Assembly: GCF_020360975.1 (NCBI RefSeq)
Contig: NW_025408674.1
Location: forward strand, 3,162,001 to 3,226,000
Length of the DNA: 64,000 nt
Direction of reading: 5' to 3'
Origin: Hirsutella rhossiliensis
Lineage: Eukaryota > Ascomycota > Sordariomycetes > Hypocreales > Ophiocordycipitaceae
Shown piece after piece: positions 22,500 through 31,712 of this stretch (positions are counted from its first letter, which is position 1; every line of letters begins with the position of its first letter). Made by a program: the position numbers and the translations under genes. A model generated the notes under the pieces. That model was not told the origin of the DNA. It did no database searches and saw only the letters and a program-made list of their open reading frames with translations.

Positions 22500-25400
22500 C
22501 CTTAATACCCTCCTAACGCTAGCTCTAATAGATACGCCCCCCGCTACCGGGAGGTCGGAACGTAAGGCGGCCCTTAGTAGATAGAAGCTACTACCTTAGC
22601 CTACCTAAGACGGTAAGCTAAAGACCTTTTACTTCTTCCTTAACTGCCTAATAGCGAAATACTATATTAACGAGAAATAGGGCCTTAATAGCTATATAGA
22701 GACGGCTTAGTTCTCGCTCCTCTATACGCTACCGGAGCCCTAGATATAGTAAGTAGCAGGCTTCTAGGAGCAGGGCGGTCCTAGAGGGACGAAAGACCCC
22801 TAAGTATTCTTTAACTACTTAGTCTATACCTTTAGTAACGTATAGGAATAGGAGAAGGCATAGGATAGGCTATAGACCTTTACTTAGTAAGAAGGGTAGT
22901 CCTTTAAGGAGTTCTTACCGGAATTCGAAGAGACCCTAACCCGAGCGGCGGGTAATACCGCCTAGGATAATAGCGCTAAGCTTACCTAGCTATAGAACTC
23001 GATCTCCCCGGCGCTCTAGGAGCTGCTTATCCTTATTATAATGCCCTCTACCTACGAGGGCTACGTAGCCCGCCTTATAAAGGTAGCCTAAGGTTACGAG
23101 CAAACGCCGCGCTTCTAAAAGCTATATAAGCGCTTAGCCTCGAGCGGGACTAACGGGCTAGATAGTTCCTCCTTACTTAACCCGTCTACGCCCGGGCCCG
23201 CTCCTAAGTCGGCGGTCGATATAGACGGCGATGTCTAGATAGCGGCTATACGCCCTAAGGGGCGCGGCAATAGTAAGACCCCGGCCGCTCCGCTAGCGGC
23301 GTAGTCCGGTAAGACGGCTAAGTAGGTGCCCTATAAGGAAATTAGTAAACGATATAAAGAGGGCCGCTATATACGTTACGGCGTAAGTATATATATAGTT
23401 AGGTCTTACCCCTACCTCTTAGTAAGGAGGTTAATAGAGATATAGGTTACCTACGCTTTATTAGAATCTAACGATAATAGAGATAGGGGAACCTCCGCTA
23501 TATATAAAGCGAAGGAAAAAGCTTAGCTCTAGTATAAAGGCGGGCCCTAGAGCTTAGTAAGCTAATACTAGCTAAGAAGGACTTAGTAAGGTATATTAAA
23601 GAAGAACCTACCTTAATATTAGTTATTATTAACTAGACTTACTTCTTCTTTACCCTTATAGATAAGGGTTACTAGTATTACGCTATAATTAACGAAGTAA
23701 AAGCCCTTAAGCTATGCTTATTAGTAGAGAAGATTCGCCTTAGGCGTATAAAAGGTGCCTCGGCCGCGATAGAGGGCGCGGTTATTAAAAGCGTTGCCTA
23801 GGTAGCTATAGAGGTTAACGGGCTCCTATAGCTACTAGTAGTATATATAGTCCCTTAGCTTAAGTTTCCCTTAATTCTTAGGAAGCTATAGTTAACGTAT
23901 ATAAAGTTATATTCGGTACTATATAAGGGGAGGCTATAGTTTAGCCCTATATAGTCCTAGGTCTAGTATAGCGGTAGGGAGGGAGCGCCGGACGCCTTAC
24001 TTAACTTATAAGACGCCTAGGAAGTCTTAGCCTCGGTATTTATAGGTATAATATAGTAAATCTATAGGCGGAAGGGGCCGGCTATAGCTATAGCGTTAAT
24101 CTACGCGGTTATCTTAGCGTAAATTAAGAAAGCGCTACGACTAAAGCGCCCTATATTAAAAGAGGAGCTATAGTAGGCTATCCCGCTATAGTTCTACGAC
24201 CTACTACCGCTCTTTTAAAAGAGCGGGGCCGATAAGTTAAACCCTTATAAGCTAAGCGTAGACTACTTAATACCGCTCTATATAAGGGATAACGGTAAGG
24301 AGCTTCCCTTACCGTTTAGGCCGCTATATAGTATATTATAAGAGGAACTATTAGTATTAAAGAAGACCTTTATAGACCTCCTCGATAAGGGATTTATTAG
24401 GGCTAGCTCCTTTAAGGCAGCGGCTCTAGTCTTATTTATATAGAAGCTAAGAGGGGGACTTTACTTCTATATAGACTACTAAGTATTAAACGCAATTATA
24501 CGCCTAGATCGGTACCCCCTTCTACTTATAAGAGAGATCCTTTATAACCTAGTAAAGGTAAAGTAGTTTATAAAGCTTAACGTTATTTAAGCGTTTTATA
24601 AAGTATAAATAGTATATAAGGAGGAGTAGAAGATAGCGTTCTATATAAGATATAGCTTATTTAAGTAGATAGTTACCCCCTTTAGCTTAGTAAGTGCCCT
24701 AGCTATATTCTAACGTTATATTAACTAGGTGCTTAAGGGTTTCCTTAATAAGTTCGCGTTTATATATATAGATAATATTCTTATCTATTTAAGTAGGAGC
24801 TACGAAGACTATATATAAAAGGTATAAAAGGTACTAAACTACTTAGTAAAGCATAGCTTATACCTAGACCTAGATAAATACGAATTTAGCGTTAAGCGTA
24901 TTAAATACCTTAGCTTTATTATTATCGCGGGCATAGGTATATAAGTAAACCTAGCTAAGATTTAAGCTATTTATAACTAAGCGACCCTAATATCGTAACG
25001 AGGTATATAAAGCTTCCTTAGCTTCGCTAACTACTACTAGGTCTTTATTAAGGAGTTCTCGCGGATCGTACTACCGCTTAATAAGCTAATAAGGGATAGG
25101 GCCCCCTTCTCTTAAGGACCTATATAAGTAGAGGCGTTCTAAGCCCTTAAGGGCTTATTTTTATAGGCCTTAGTACTACTATAGTAGGACTTCGATAATC
25201 CCTTAATTATAAAAGCAGACTATAGCGGCTATATACTTAAGGGAACCCTATCCTAAAAAGTAAAAGGGTAAAGGAAGCTAATAGCGTTCTACTTATATAA
25301 GCTTACCGCGGTAAAGAGAAACTACTTAATCTACGATAAGGAGATATTAGTAATTATTAGCTACCTTAAGTAGTAGTAGGCGGAGCTCTATAGCTATAAG

Positions 25401-27490
25401 AGCTTTAAGATCCTTATAGACTATAGGAACCTTAAATACTTTATAACTTAATAGTATTTCTTAGAGTAATAGGCGCGCTAAGTAAAGTATCTCTTACGCT
25501 TTTAGTTCTATATTAAGTATAGACTAAGTAAGGAGGCTATAGTCCTAGACGCCCTCTTATAGAGAGAGTAGGACCGGCCTACTTTTATAGACCTTAATAC
25601 GCGAGATATATAGATAATCTTAGATAAGGTGCTCTAGACTTACCTTAGCGCTACTCTATTAAGGGCGGAGGGTAACCCCCTAAGAGCGGCCGGGGTCCCG
25701 GCCCCCCTTAAGGGTACGCCCGACGTCCCTTAGCGTATCTTTTAAGATAAGGAGCTCTAACGCCTATAGGACTAGCTAGCGGTATAAGATAGTATATATA
25801 TAAGCGTACGCCGCGCTATAGAGGCGGGGGCGCGCTTACTTAACCGCGGCCTTAGGTTAAAAGTCTAAGTAGGCGACTACTATATCGACCCCTATAGCTA
25901 CCTTTACTATAAGGGTAAGCTATAGGTCCTAGGCGCGCTAGCGATAATAGAGGCTATAGCTAGGGCGGCCCCCTTAAAAGTTAAGGAGCGGGATAAGTTA
26001 AGAGGGCGGATTATATAGATAATCTATAACTTAAGTATAATTAGCTATCCCGGCCGCGAGGGCATACTAGTAGCGATTAGCTAGGACTTTTACTAGCCGC
26101 TTATAGTACTATACGTCCGCTATTTCCTCTATAACTATAATATCTATAGCCGCTTAAAGATCTAGCGAGCGCTTAAGAAGGGGCTATTAAAGTTACTACT
26201 AGTCCTTAACCGGTTTTATATATATATATAAATAGACTTTATTATAGACCTCCCCTTTATAGCGGGCGGTAACTATAATCTCTAGGTAATTAAAGACCGT
26301 TTAAGTAAGGAAGTAGTACTTAAGCTAATACTATCTATAAAAGTAAAGGCTTATACTAAGCGCTTCCTTTAGTACTATACTTACTTTTATTAGTAGCTAG
26401 CCTTAATTACTAGTAATAAGGGCACTAATTAAACCGGCTGCTTTTAGTAGTACCTTTATAAGCTACTTTAAGTTACTTAGTTATTAAGTATAGCCTATTA
26501 CTTATAGACTAATAAGGGGCCTAAACGCTTTAACTAAGATATCTAAGCTTACCTTTAAGGGGTAATAGCTTATAACTAAGTAGACTAAGATAAGTAGCTT
26601 CCTATAGCCTAAATAGCGCTTAATAGTAAGTTAAACTTATCTATTAGTATATCCCTCTTCCTTATACTATATAGGTTTAAACCGCCGTTAGCGTAGCTTA
26701 TTACTATAGATATAAGCGCGGAGCGCTACCTAGCTAGCTCCTTAAAGGGTAGGGCGTCCGCCTTTATATAAAAGCTATAATAAGTTATAGAATTCTATTA
26801 ATCCTCGATAGCGTCTACCGCCTAAGACTAAGAGCGGTAGGCTAATAAGTTATAAGATCCTATAGATAGGTTCGCGGTAAGGGATAAGGTCTAGCTAGAC
26901 CTTTATAACTAACTATAAGTTAATAAGGCTAAAAAAGACGCTTAACTAGCTATATACTAAGTATATAGTAAAGAGGGTACTAAGTCTATAAACTATAGAG
27001 CTAGAAGGGCTACCCTTTAGTATCTATAGTATAATTAATATTAACCTCCTTTATCGCGCTACTATAAACCTCTTACTAAGCTAAGAGATAGCGGATCCCT
27101 AACTAGCCGCTATCCTTATTAAGAGGGAGGAGGAGTTCTTAGTAAAGGAGTTATAAGCAGCCTATTAAAAGAACGTAGGCCGCGGTAGAAGGTATAAAGT
27201 CCTTATTAAGTAGCGCGGCTACTAAGACCTAACGTAAGAGCTAGCTTTTAAGTTTAAGGGCATAGTAGCTTTAAATAAGTTCGAGGCCCTTTATAGGCTA
27301 GTAGAGGGAAATAATAGCCCGGCGAGAGAAGCTACCCCCTTAGCGGTAAAGTAGCTAGTACCCTAAGATATAAGGGAGACTATGCCCCGCCCCTAAGGAA
27401 GCGGCGGGGCACCGGGCCTATAGCGGTCGCTATATTAGTATAAGCTATAAGTATATATTATAGATACTACGACTATAAATAATAAGCGGG
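22500..27490 (+). pseudogene. gag-pol with chromodomain of chromovirus B (RIPed)
   Basis: Plus-strand remnant parallel to A. The gag-like part covers about 22540-23560. A protease motif reading TLIDKGY lies near 23656. RT at about 24330-25000 includes YIDNILIY near 24765. RNase H-like sequence follows to about 25520. The integrase spans about 25740-27000 and is followed by a chromodomain at about 27120-27290 (VKELQAAY, KVLIK, QELAFKFK). It aligns to A in conserved blocks. Stops at Gln/Trp-type codons throughout. The apparent 60-codon frame at 22323-22505 is low-complexity noise in the leader. Confidence 0.75.
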
Positions 27491-27566
27491 GCGTACTTAG
27501 GTTAGCGGTAGTATAAATAAATCGTATTAGCCTTTATAGGCGCGCTTAAGAGCGTATAGACTAAGC

Positions 27567-28620
27567 TTAGTAGGCTTTCTTCTTTAATAGGGTCTCGACT
27601 ATTAAACGGTTATCCTTATCCTCCTCCTTATCCTCCTCCTTATCCTCCTCCTTAGTATAAGGCGCGGCCCTAGCCTTAAGGGCGCGGATCTAGCCCTCTA
27701 AGCTACCTAGCTAAGCGGCGGCGGCGGTGCCGGTAGTAGTAGAGGCGGCGGCGGTAGAAGTAGCGGGGGTAGCTAAGGCGGCGGCGACGGTGCCCCTAAG
27801 AGAGAGAGAGTTAGCGCTATAGATAGTATAGGAAAGGGAGCTTATATACTTAGGTATAAGGGCGGCGCGCTTAAGGAACTATAAGTTACGGTAGGCGGCG
27901 GCGGTAGTAGTTAAGGCGCGCTTAGCCTTATTTTAGTCCTTACCTAGCTCCGCGGCGCTCTAAGCTATAGTAGTATAAGTAAGGATAGGCGGCGTAACCT
28001 TATAGGCGCGGCTAGCCTAAGCGTATAGGAAGCAGCTGCCTTAAGGGCGGCCGGCCTAGTTAGTATAAGGGAGAGACTATAAAGTATACTATATATAAAG
28101 GGAATCGTAGGTAGCGCCCTAGGCTACGGCGCGCTTATATTAATATAAGGAGTTAGTAATACCCGCGAGAATAGGGGTAGAGGGGCTTATAGAGGAGGGC
28201 GGCGAGGACCCGCGCTTATTATTATTGTTATCGTTATCGCGGCGGCTAGTAGCGGATAGCGTAGCGGGGGCGGCGGCGGCGTAGGTAGTAAAGTTAACGG
28301 CTAAGAAGCTAGGTAGCGGGTAGCGCGGAGTAGCGGTAGGCGCGACTAGGGCGGCGGGGGCAGTAGGTAGGGTAGCGGGCGAGGTAAGGGCGTAATTAAT
28401 AAAGTTATCGATCTTAGTAGAGAAGTAAGATAAGGTAGGGGAGGATATATTAAATTATTTAAATAACTAGTAAGGGTATAAGTTAGCTTATATATAGGCG
28501 GCAGCGTATAGCTAGGCGCTAGGAGACTTATAGTTATAGTTATAGCTATTACTATTAATAATAATAATAATAGTATAGTTAAGAGGAAAGAGCGATAGGA
28601 GCGCGCTAGTAGGTTATTTA
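27567..28620 (-). pseudogene. antisense ORF of chromovirus B
   Basis: One minus-strand frame of about 350 codons lies between chromodomain and 3' LTR, interrupted only by TAA/TAG at RIP-type positions. In order: NYNYNYKSPSA, ISSPTLSYFSTKIDNFINYA (near 28440), an Ala/Thr/Pro-rich linker, RRDNDNNNNKRGS (near 28220), ILAGITNSLY, QYKR-like, YIQYTL-like, RAYKVTPPILTYTT, TAAAYRNL, LKRAALIPKYISSLSY, an Ala/Thr-rich stretch, LGSLEG then IRALKARAAPYT, and a tail of KEED repeats. It is homologous to the antisense ORF of A in the same place. The start codon is lost. The stop used is at 27567-27569, although that too could be a RIP product. No known domain recognised. Confidence 0.65.
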
Positions 28621-28692
28621 CCTCTTAGCCGCGCGCTAAGTTATAAGATTAACGTTATAAGGGACCGCCTATAAAGAGAGGGGCGGGGACCT

Positions 28693-28879
28693 TATATAAG
28701 GGTATTTACCTTTAGTATAGGTCTAGGTATTAGCCTAGACCTTAGCCGATAGCGTTATAAGGTAAGGTAGGCTATATATATAAATATATATTTAGTAGCG
28801 GTAAGTATAGCGTATAGTTAGATCTTATATAGCTTATTATTATAATATAATAAAAGGTACTTATAGTATAACCCTCTAC
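28693..28879 (+). repeat. 3' LTR of chromovirus B, left part
   Basis: 187 bp homologous to the start of 22055-22255. It breaks at the CTAC target where element N inserted; the remaining 14 bp are at 31699-31712. Confidence 0.8.
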
Positions 28880-29282
28880 TTTAACGGTAGCTGCGGCACA
28901 CACCTAAAGACACACCCACGCCAACGGCAACAGCAGTAGCTAGATACCGAAGGACGAGGGGGTCTAAGGGGGACAAAGGAAACGAGAAAAGCACTAGGCA
29001 GGGCAAGGCAAAGGCAAAGAGGGCCAAAAAAGGTATATTAACGGAGAAAAGATATAGAAGAAGATAATGCTGAATGATGATGTCTGCTAGCTAAGGAGGA
29101 AAGGAGACCTCTTTTATAGACCGAATTTTCCCTCCTTCTTCCCTAGACGAACAGGGGCCAAGGGATCATCTGATCAAGAAGAGGGCTAGCCAGAGACTCT
29201 GCCAAGGATCCTGCCAAGGACCCTGCCAAGGACTCTGCTGCGCGGGCTATGTGTTCCTTGGGGTACAGATGCCCCCGTCAAA
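28880..29282. repeat. left terminal direct repeat of N
   Basis: 403 bp, nearly identical to 31292-31694; differences are transitions only (for example near 28883, 29035, 29072, 29174, 29250 and 29265). Confidence 0.85.
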
Positions 29283-29283
29283 C

Positions 29284-29316
29284 TCCTCCACAACAAAGAA
29301 CAGACGCCCTCGTCTG
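29284..29316. repeat. hairpin-containing dispersed repeat, copy 1
   Basis: CTCCACAACAAAG followed after two bases by the hairpin CAGACG-CCCT-CGTCTG (29301-29316), directly after the left terminal repeat. A second copy is at 30823-30853. Position next to the repeat suggests a functional site such as priming or packaging, but it does not look like a tRNA primer-binding site. Confidence 0.5.
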
Positions 29317-29414
29317 CTAGGTAAGTAAGCAGGCAGGCAACAGCCAAGGAATAAAGAAACAGACAAGCAGCTAAGCAGCTAAGCAGGCAAGCAGGCAAGC
29401 AGGCAAGAAACAGC

Positions 29415-29530
29415 CCAACGGGAGACCAAGGAATAGACTAAGCAGCGGGCCAAGGAACAGGCCAACGAGAGACCAAGGAATAGACTAAGCAACGGGCTAA
29501 GGAATAGGCCAGCGAGAGACCAAGGGACAG
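29415..29530. repeat. 47-bp tandem repeat, first array in N
   Basis: About 2.4 copies of a 47-bp unit (starts 29415, 29462, 29509) beginning CCAACG and containing GAGACCAAGGAATAGACTAA. Confidence 0.8.
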
Positions 29531-30546
29531 AAATAGCAATAGAAGAAGAAAAGAGATCCTTATAGGCAAGGGAAAGAAGAAGCTAACGAGGAAGGTAGAG
29601 GAAAGAAATCTTAGAGAAAAAGGGGGAAAAAGTCCCTAAAGAAATACCCGGAAAAATCATTCAAAATTCAAAAATCATACCCTCTTTTCCCCCGGCGACT
29701 TTTGCGTCTAGCCAGCTTTACCTAGGCAAATACCTATGCCTAGGAGGAGAATACCGGAGATTGCTGCTCTTATCTTTATTTTAGGTATTTCGAAAAGGGG
29801 ATTTTCACACTTTCGTTAAGACTGCTTAAAGGTGCCTGCCGCGTCGGCTGCTGCGGACCGTGCCGGGAAGGGCGGAAGGAAGGATCTCTTGCGTGCTATT
29901 GTTGCTGTCGGAAAGGTCGTCTATCACGGAAGTCGTCTGCCAAGGGAAAAGGTCCATCGAGGAACAAGCTGTCTACCGTAGAGGAATTCGTCTGCCATAG
30001 AGGAATTCGTCTACCGAAGAAGCTGTCTGCTAGGGAAAGGTCCGTCTGCTGCAAAGGAATTTGTCTGCCGAGAGAAATCGCCTGCCGGGACGGAAAAGGT
30101 TGTCTGCCGGCATCGTCTACCAAGGAAGAAATCGTCTGCCGGGACGGAAAAGGTTGTCTGTCGGAACGTCTGCCGGGAAATCTAGTAAAAAGGGGGAAAA
30201 CAAGGCAAAAGAGAGGTGCCTGCAGTCTCTAAGTGCGTAATCGGATGGTTAGAATAGGTGCCAAGGGGAGCCGTTGGTCCGGGCCGTTGGTGCGAAAGGG
30301 AGCTGTTGGTCCGGGCCATTGGTGCCGAAGGAGCCGTTAGGACCATCTGATCGTGCGGGAAGGAATAAAATCAAAGGAAGCTGCCGTGCTAGACGAAGAA
30401 GTCTGCCGTGCTAGAGGCGAAGACTGCCGTGCTGGAGGCGCTGCCGAGGAAATTATCGAAGATTGCCGAAGAAAGAGACTGCCGAAGAAGAAGACTGCCA
30501 AAGAAGACTGCTGCAGAAAGAGCTTGCAAAAGACCGTAGCCTAGGG

Positions 30547-30700
30547 GCTGTCGAGACCGTAGCTAAGGAAGCTGTTGGGACTGTGGCCGAAGGAGCTGTC
30601 GAGACTGTAGCCAAGGAAGCTGTCGGGCTGTGGCCGAAGGAGCTGTCGAGACTGTGGCCGAGGAAGCTGTCGGGCTGTGGCCGAAGGAGCTGTCGAGACT
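30547..30700. repeat. 47-bp tandem repeat, second array in N
   Basis: Unit starts at 30547, 30595, 30642 and 30689 (periods 48, 47, 47), each beginning GCTGTCGAGA. Each unit is itself two diverged halves of about 23-24 bp. Because 47 is not a multiple of three, every unit shifts frame, which argues against a protein-coding role. Confidence 0.8.
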
Positions 30701-30822
30701 ATAGAGACTGCCAGTCCCGTAGAGCTATTGGTCCCGTGGAAGCTGCTAAAGAAGTTGTCGTATTGGCAGAGAAAGAAAAACCAGAAAAATGTCCGCTGCT
30801 GCTGCTTGCGCAGGTGTCTTCC

Positions 30823-30853
30823 CTCCACAACAAAGACCAGACGTCCCCGTCTG
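30823..30853. repeat. hairpin-containing dispersed repeat, copy 2
   Basis: CTCCACAACAAAG followed by the hairpin CAGACG-TCCC-CGTCTG (30838-30853); the stem is unchanged from copy 1 although the loop differs. Confidence 0.5.
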
Positions 30854-31291
30854 CAACTAAAGCAGCTGCCGTAGATAGAGCCTGCCGGAGAGCTCTATCG
30901 AAAAAGAAAGCTCTGCCTAGGAGGAAAGTTCGGTTCGTTAAAAAAAGAAAGTTCCGTCTAGTGCAAGGGACTCCGGCTAGGGCAGGGGACTTCGGCCGGG
31001 CAGGGGACTTCGGCCGGGACAGGGGCAAGGGACAGGGGCAGGGGCAGGGGCCATGGTCTAGGCCAACGGCTGGGCCAACGGTCTAGGCCAACGGCTGGGC
31101 CAACGGCTGGGGGAAAAGAAAAAAGTCGGTGAAATCTTTCCCTGCCTAGCGCTTATCTCGACCGGAAAAGTGCGGCAGCACCGGCGCAGTTCGTTTAGCT
31201 CTGCCCTTTTCGCATCTTCTTCCTCTTCTCGAGAGAGAGAGAGAGAGGGAGCGGGAAAGGGAAACAGAAGCTTCACGCCCTGGAGACCAGT

Positions 31292-31694
31292 TTTGACGGT
31301 AGCTGCGGCACACACCTAAAGACACACCCACGCCAACGGCAACAGCAGTAGCTAGATACCGAAGGACGAGGGGGTCTAAGGGGGACAAAGGAAACGAGAA
31401 AAGCACTAGGCAGGGCAAGGCAAAGGCAAAGAGGGCTAAAAAAGGTATATTAACGGAGAAAAGATATAGAAGAAGATAATGCTGAATAATGATGTCTGCT
31501 AGCTAAGGAGGAAAGGAGACCTCTTTTATAGACCGAATTTTCCCTCCTTCTTCCCTAGACGAACAGGGGCCAAGGGATCATCTGATTAAGAAGAGGGCTA
31601 GCCAGAGACTCTGCCAAGGATCCTGCCAAGGACCCTGCCAAGGACTCTGCTGCGCGGGCTATATGTTCCTTGGGGTATAGATGCCCCCGTCAAA
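31292..31694. repeat. right terminal direct repeat of N
   Basis: 403 bp paired with 28880-29282; keeps the unmutated TTTGACGG start and CCGTCAAA end. Confidence 0.85.
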
Positions 31695-31712
31695 CTACCT
31701 ACCTTATAATAA

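Larger units (their letters stand above)
29283..31291. other. internal region of N: minisatellite mosaic, no gene
   Basis: About 2.0 kb of unusual, mostly repeat-derived sequence. It has CAGG/CAAG-type repeats at 29326-29408, a 47-bp array at 29415-29530, GTCTGCC/GAATTC-type repeats at about 29930-30175, a 32-bp pair near 30270-30335, a second 47-bp array at about 30547-30700, and GGGGCA/GGCCAACGG repeats at about 30975-31110. A GA-rich run at about 31230-31262 lies near the right repeat. The open frames here (for example plus 30463-31086, minus 29896-30123) are repeat-derived and not codon-phased, so I do not call them genes. Confidence 0.65.
28880..31694. mobile_element. non-autonomous LTR-type element N (TRIM/LARD-like)
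   Basis: 2815-bp element with 403-bp direct terminal repeats (28880-29282, 31292-31694). The terminal inverted ends are TTTGACGG and CCGTCAAA; the left end now reads TTTAACGG by a G-to-A change. It is flanked by a 4-bp duplication CTAC (28876-28879 and 31695-31698). The B 5' LTR shows the same target unoccupied (near 22236-22255). No RT, integrase or gag was recognised inside. The repeats differ at about six positions, all C/T or G/A, and CpA/TpG are abundant, so it is a recent, barely RIPed insertion. Its ends match those inferred for family D, a possible helper. Orientation is unknown. Confidence 0.8.
22055..31712 (+). mobile_element. Ty3/gypsy chromovirus B, RIP-inactivated, with nested N
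   Basis: LTR element related to A but a different family. LTRs of about 201 bp lie at 22055-22255 and, split by the nested element N, at 28693-28879 plus 31699-31712 (the pieces also sum to 201). The body is 6.4 kb with the same gene order as A. No target duplication was found at the outer ends (CCGGC before, GTAGT after). Its left end lies inside the Helitron Rep frame. Heavily RIPed. Confidence 0.8.

Noticed and set aside
22323..22505. Plus-strand 60-codon open frame at the start of B
   Set aside because: Low-complexity Ile/Gly/Arg sequence in the element leader, no similarity to gag and not present in A.
29896..30123. Minus-strand 75-codon open frame in N
   Set aside because: Derived from GTCTGCC/GAATTC-type repeats; no start context or homologous protein recognised.
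30353..31086. Plus-strand open frames with repeated Ala-Val-Glu-Thr blocks
   Set aside because: They are translations of a 47-bp tandem array that changes frame every unit, so the repeat is not selected as protein.
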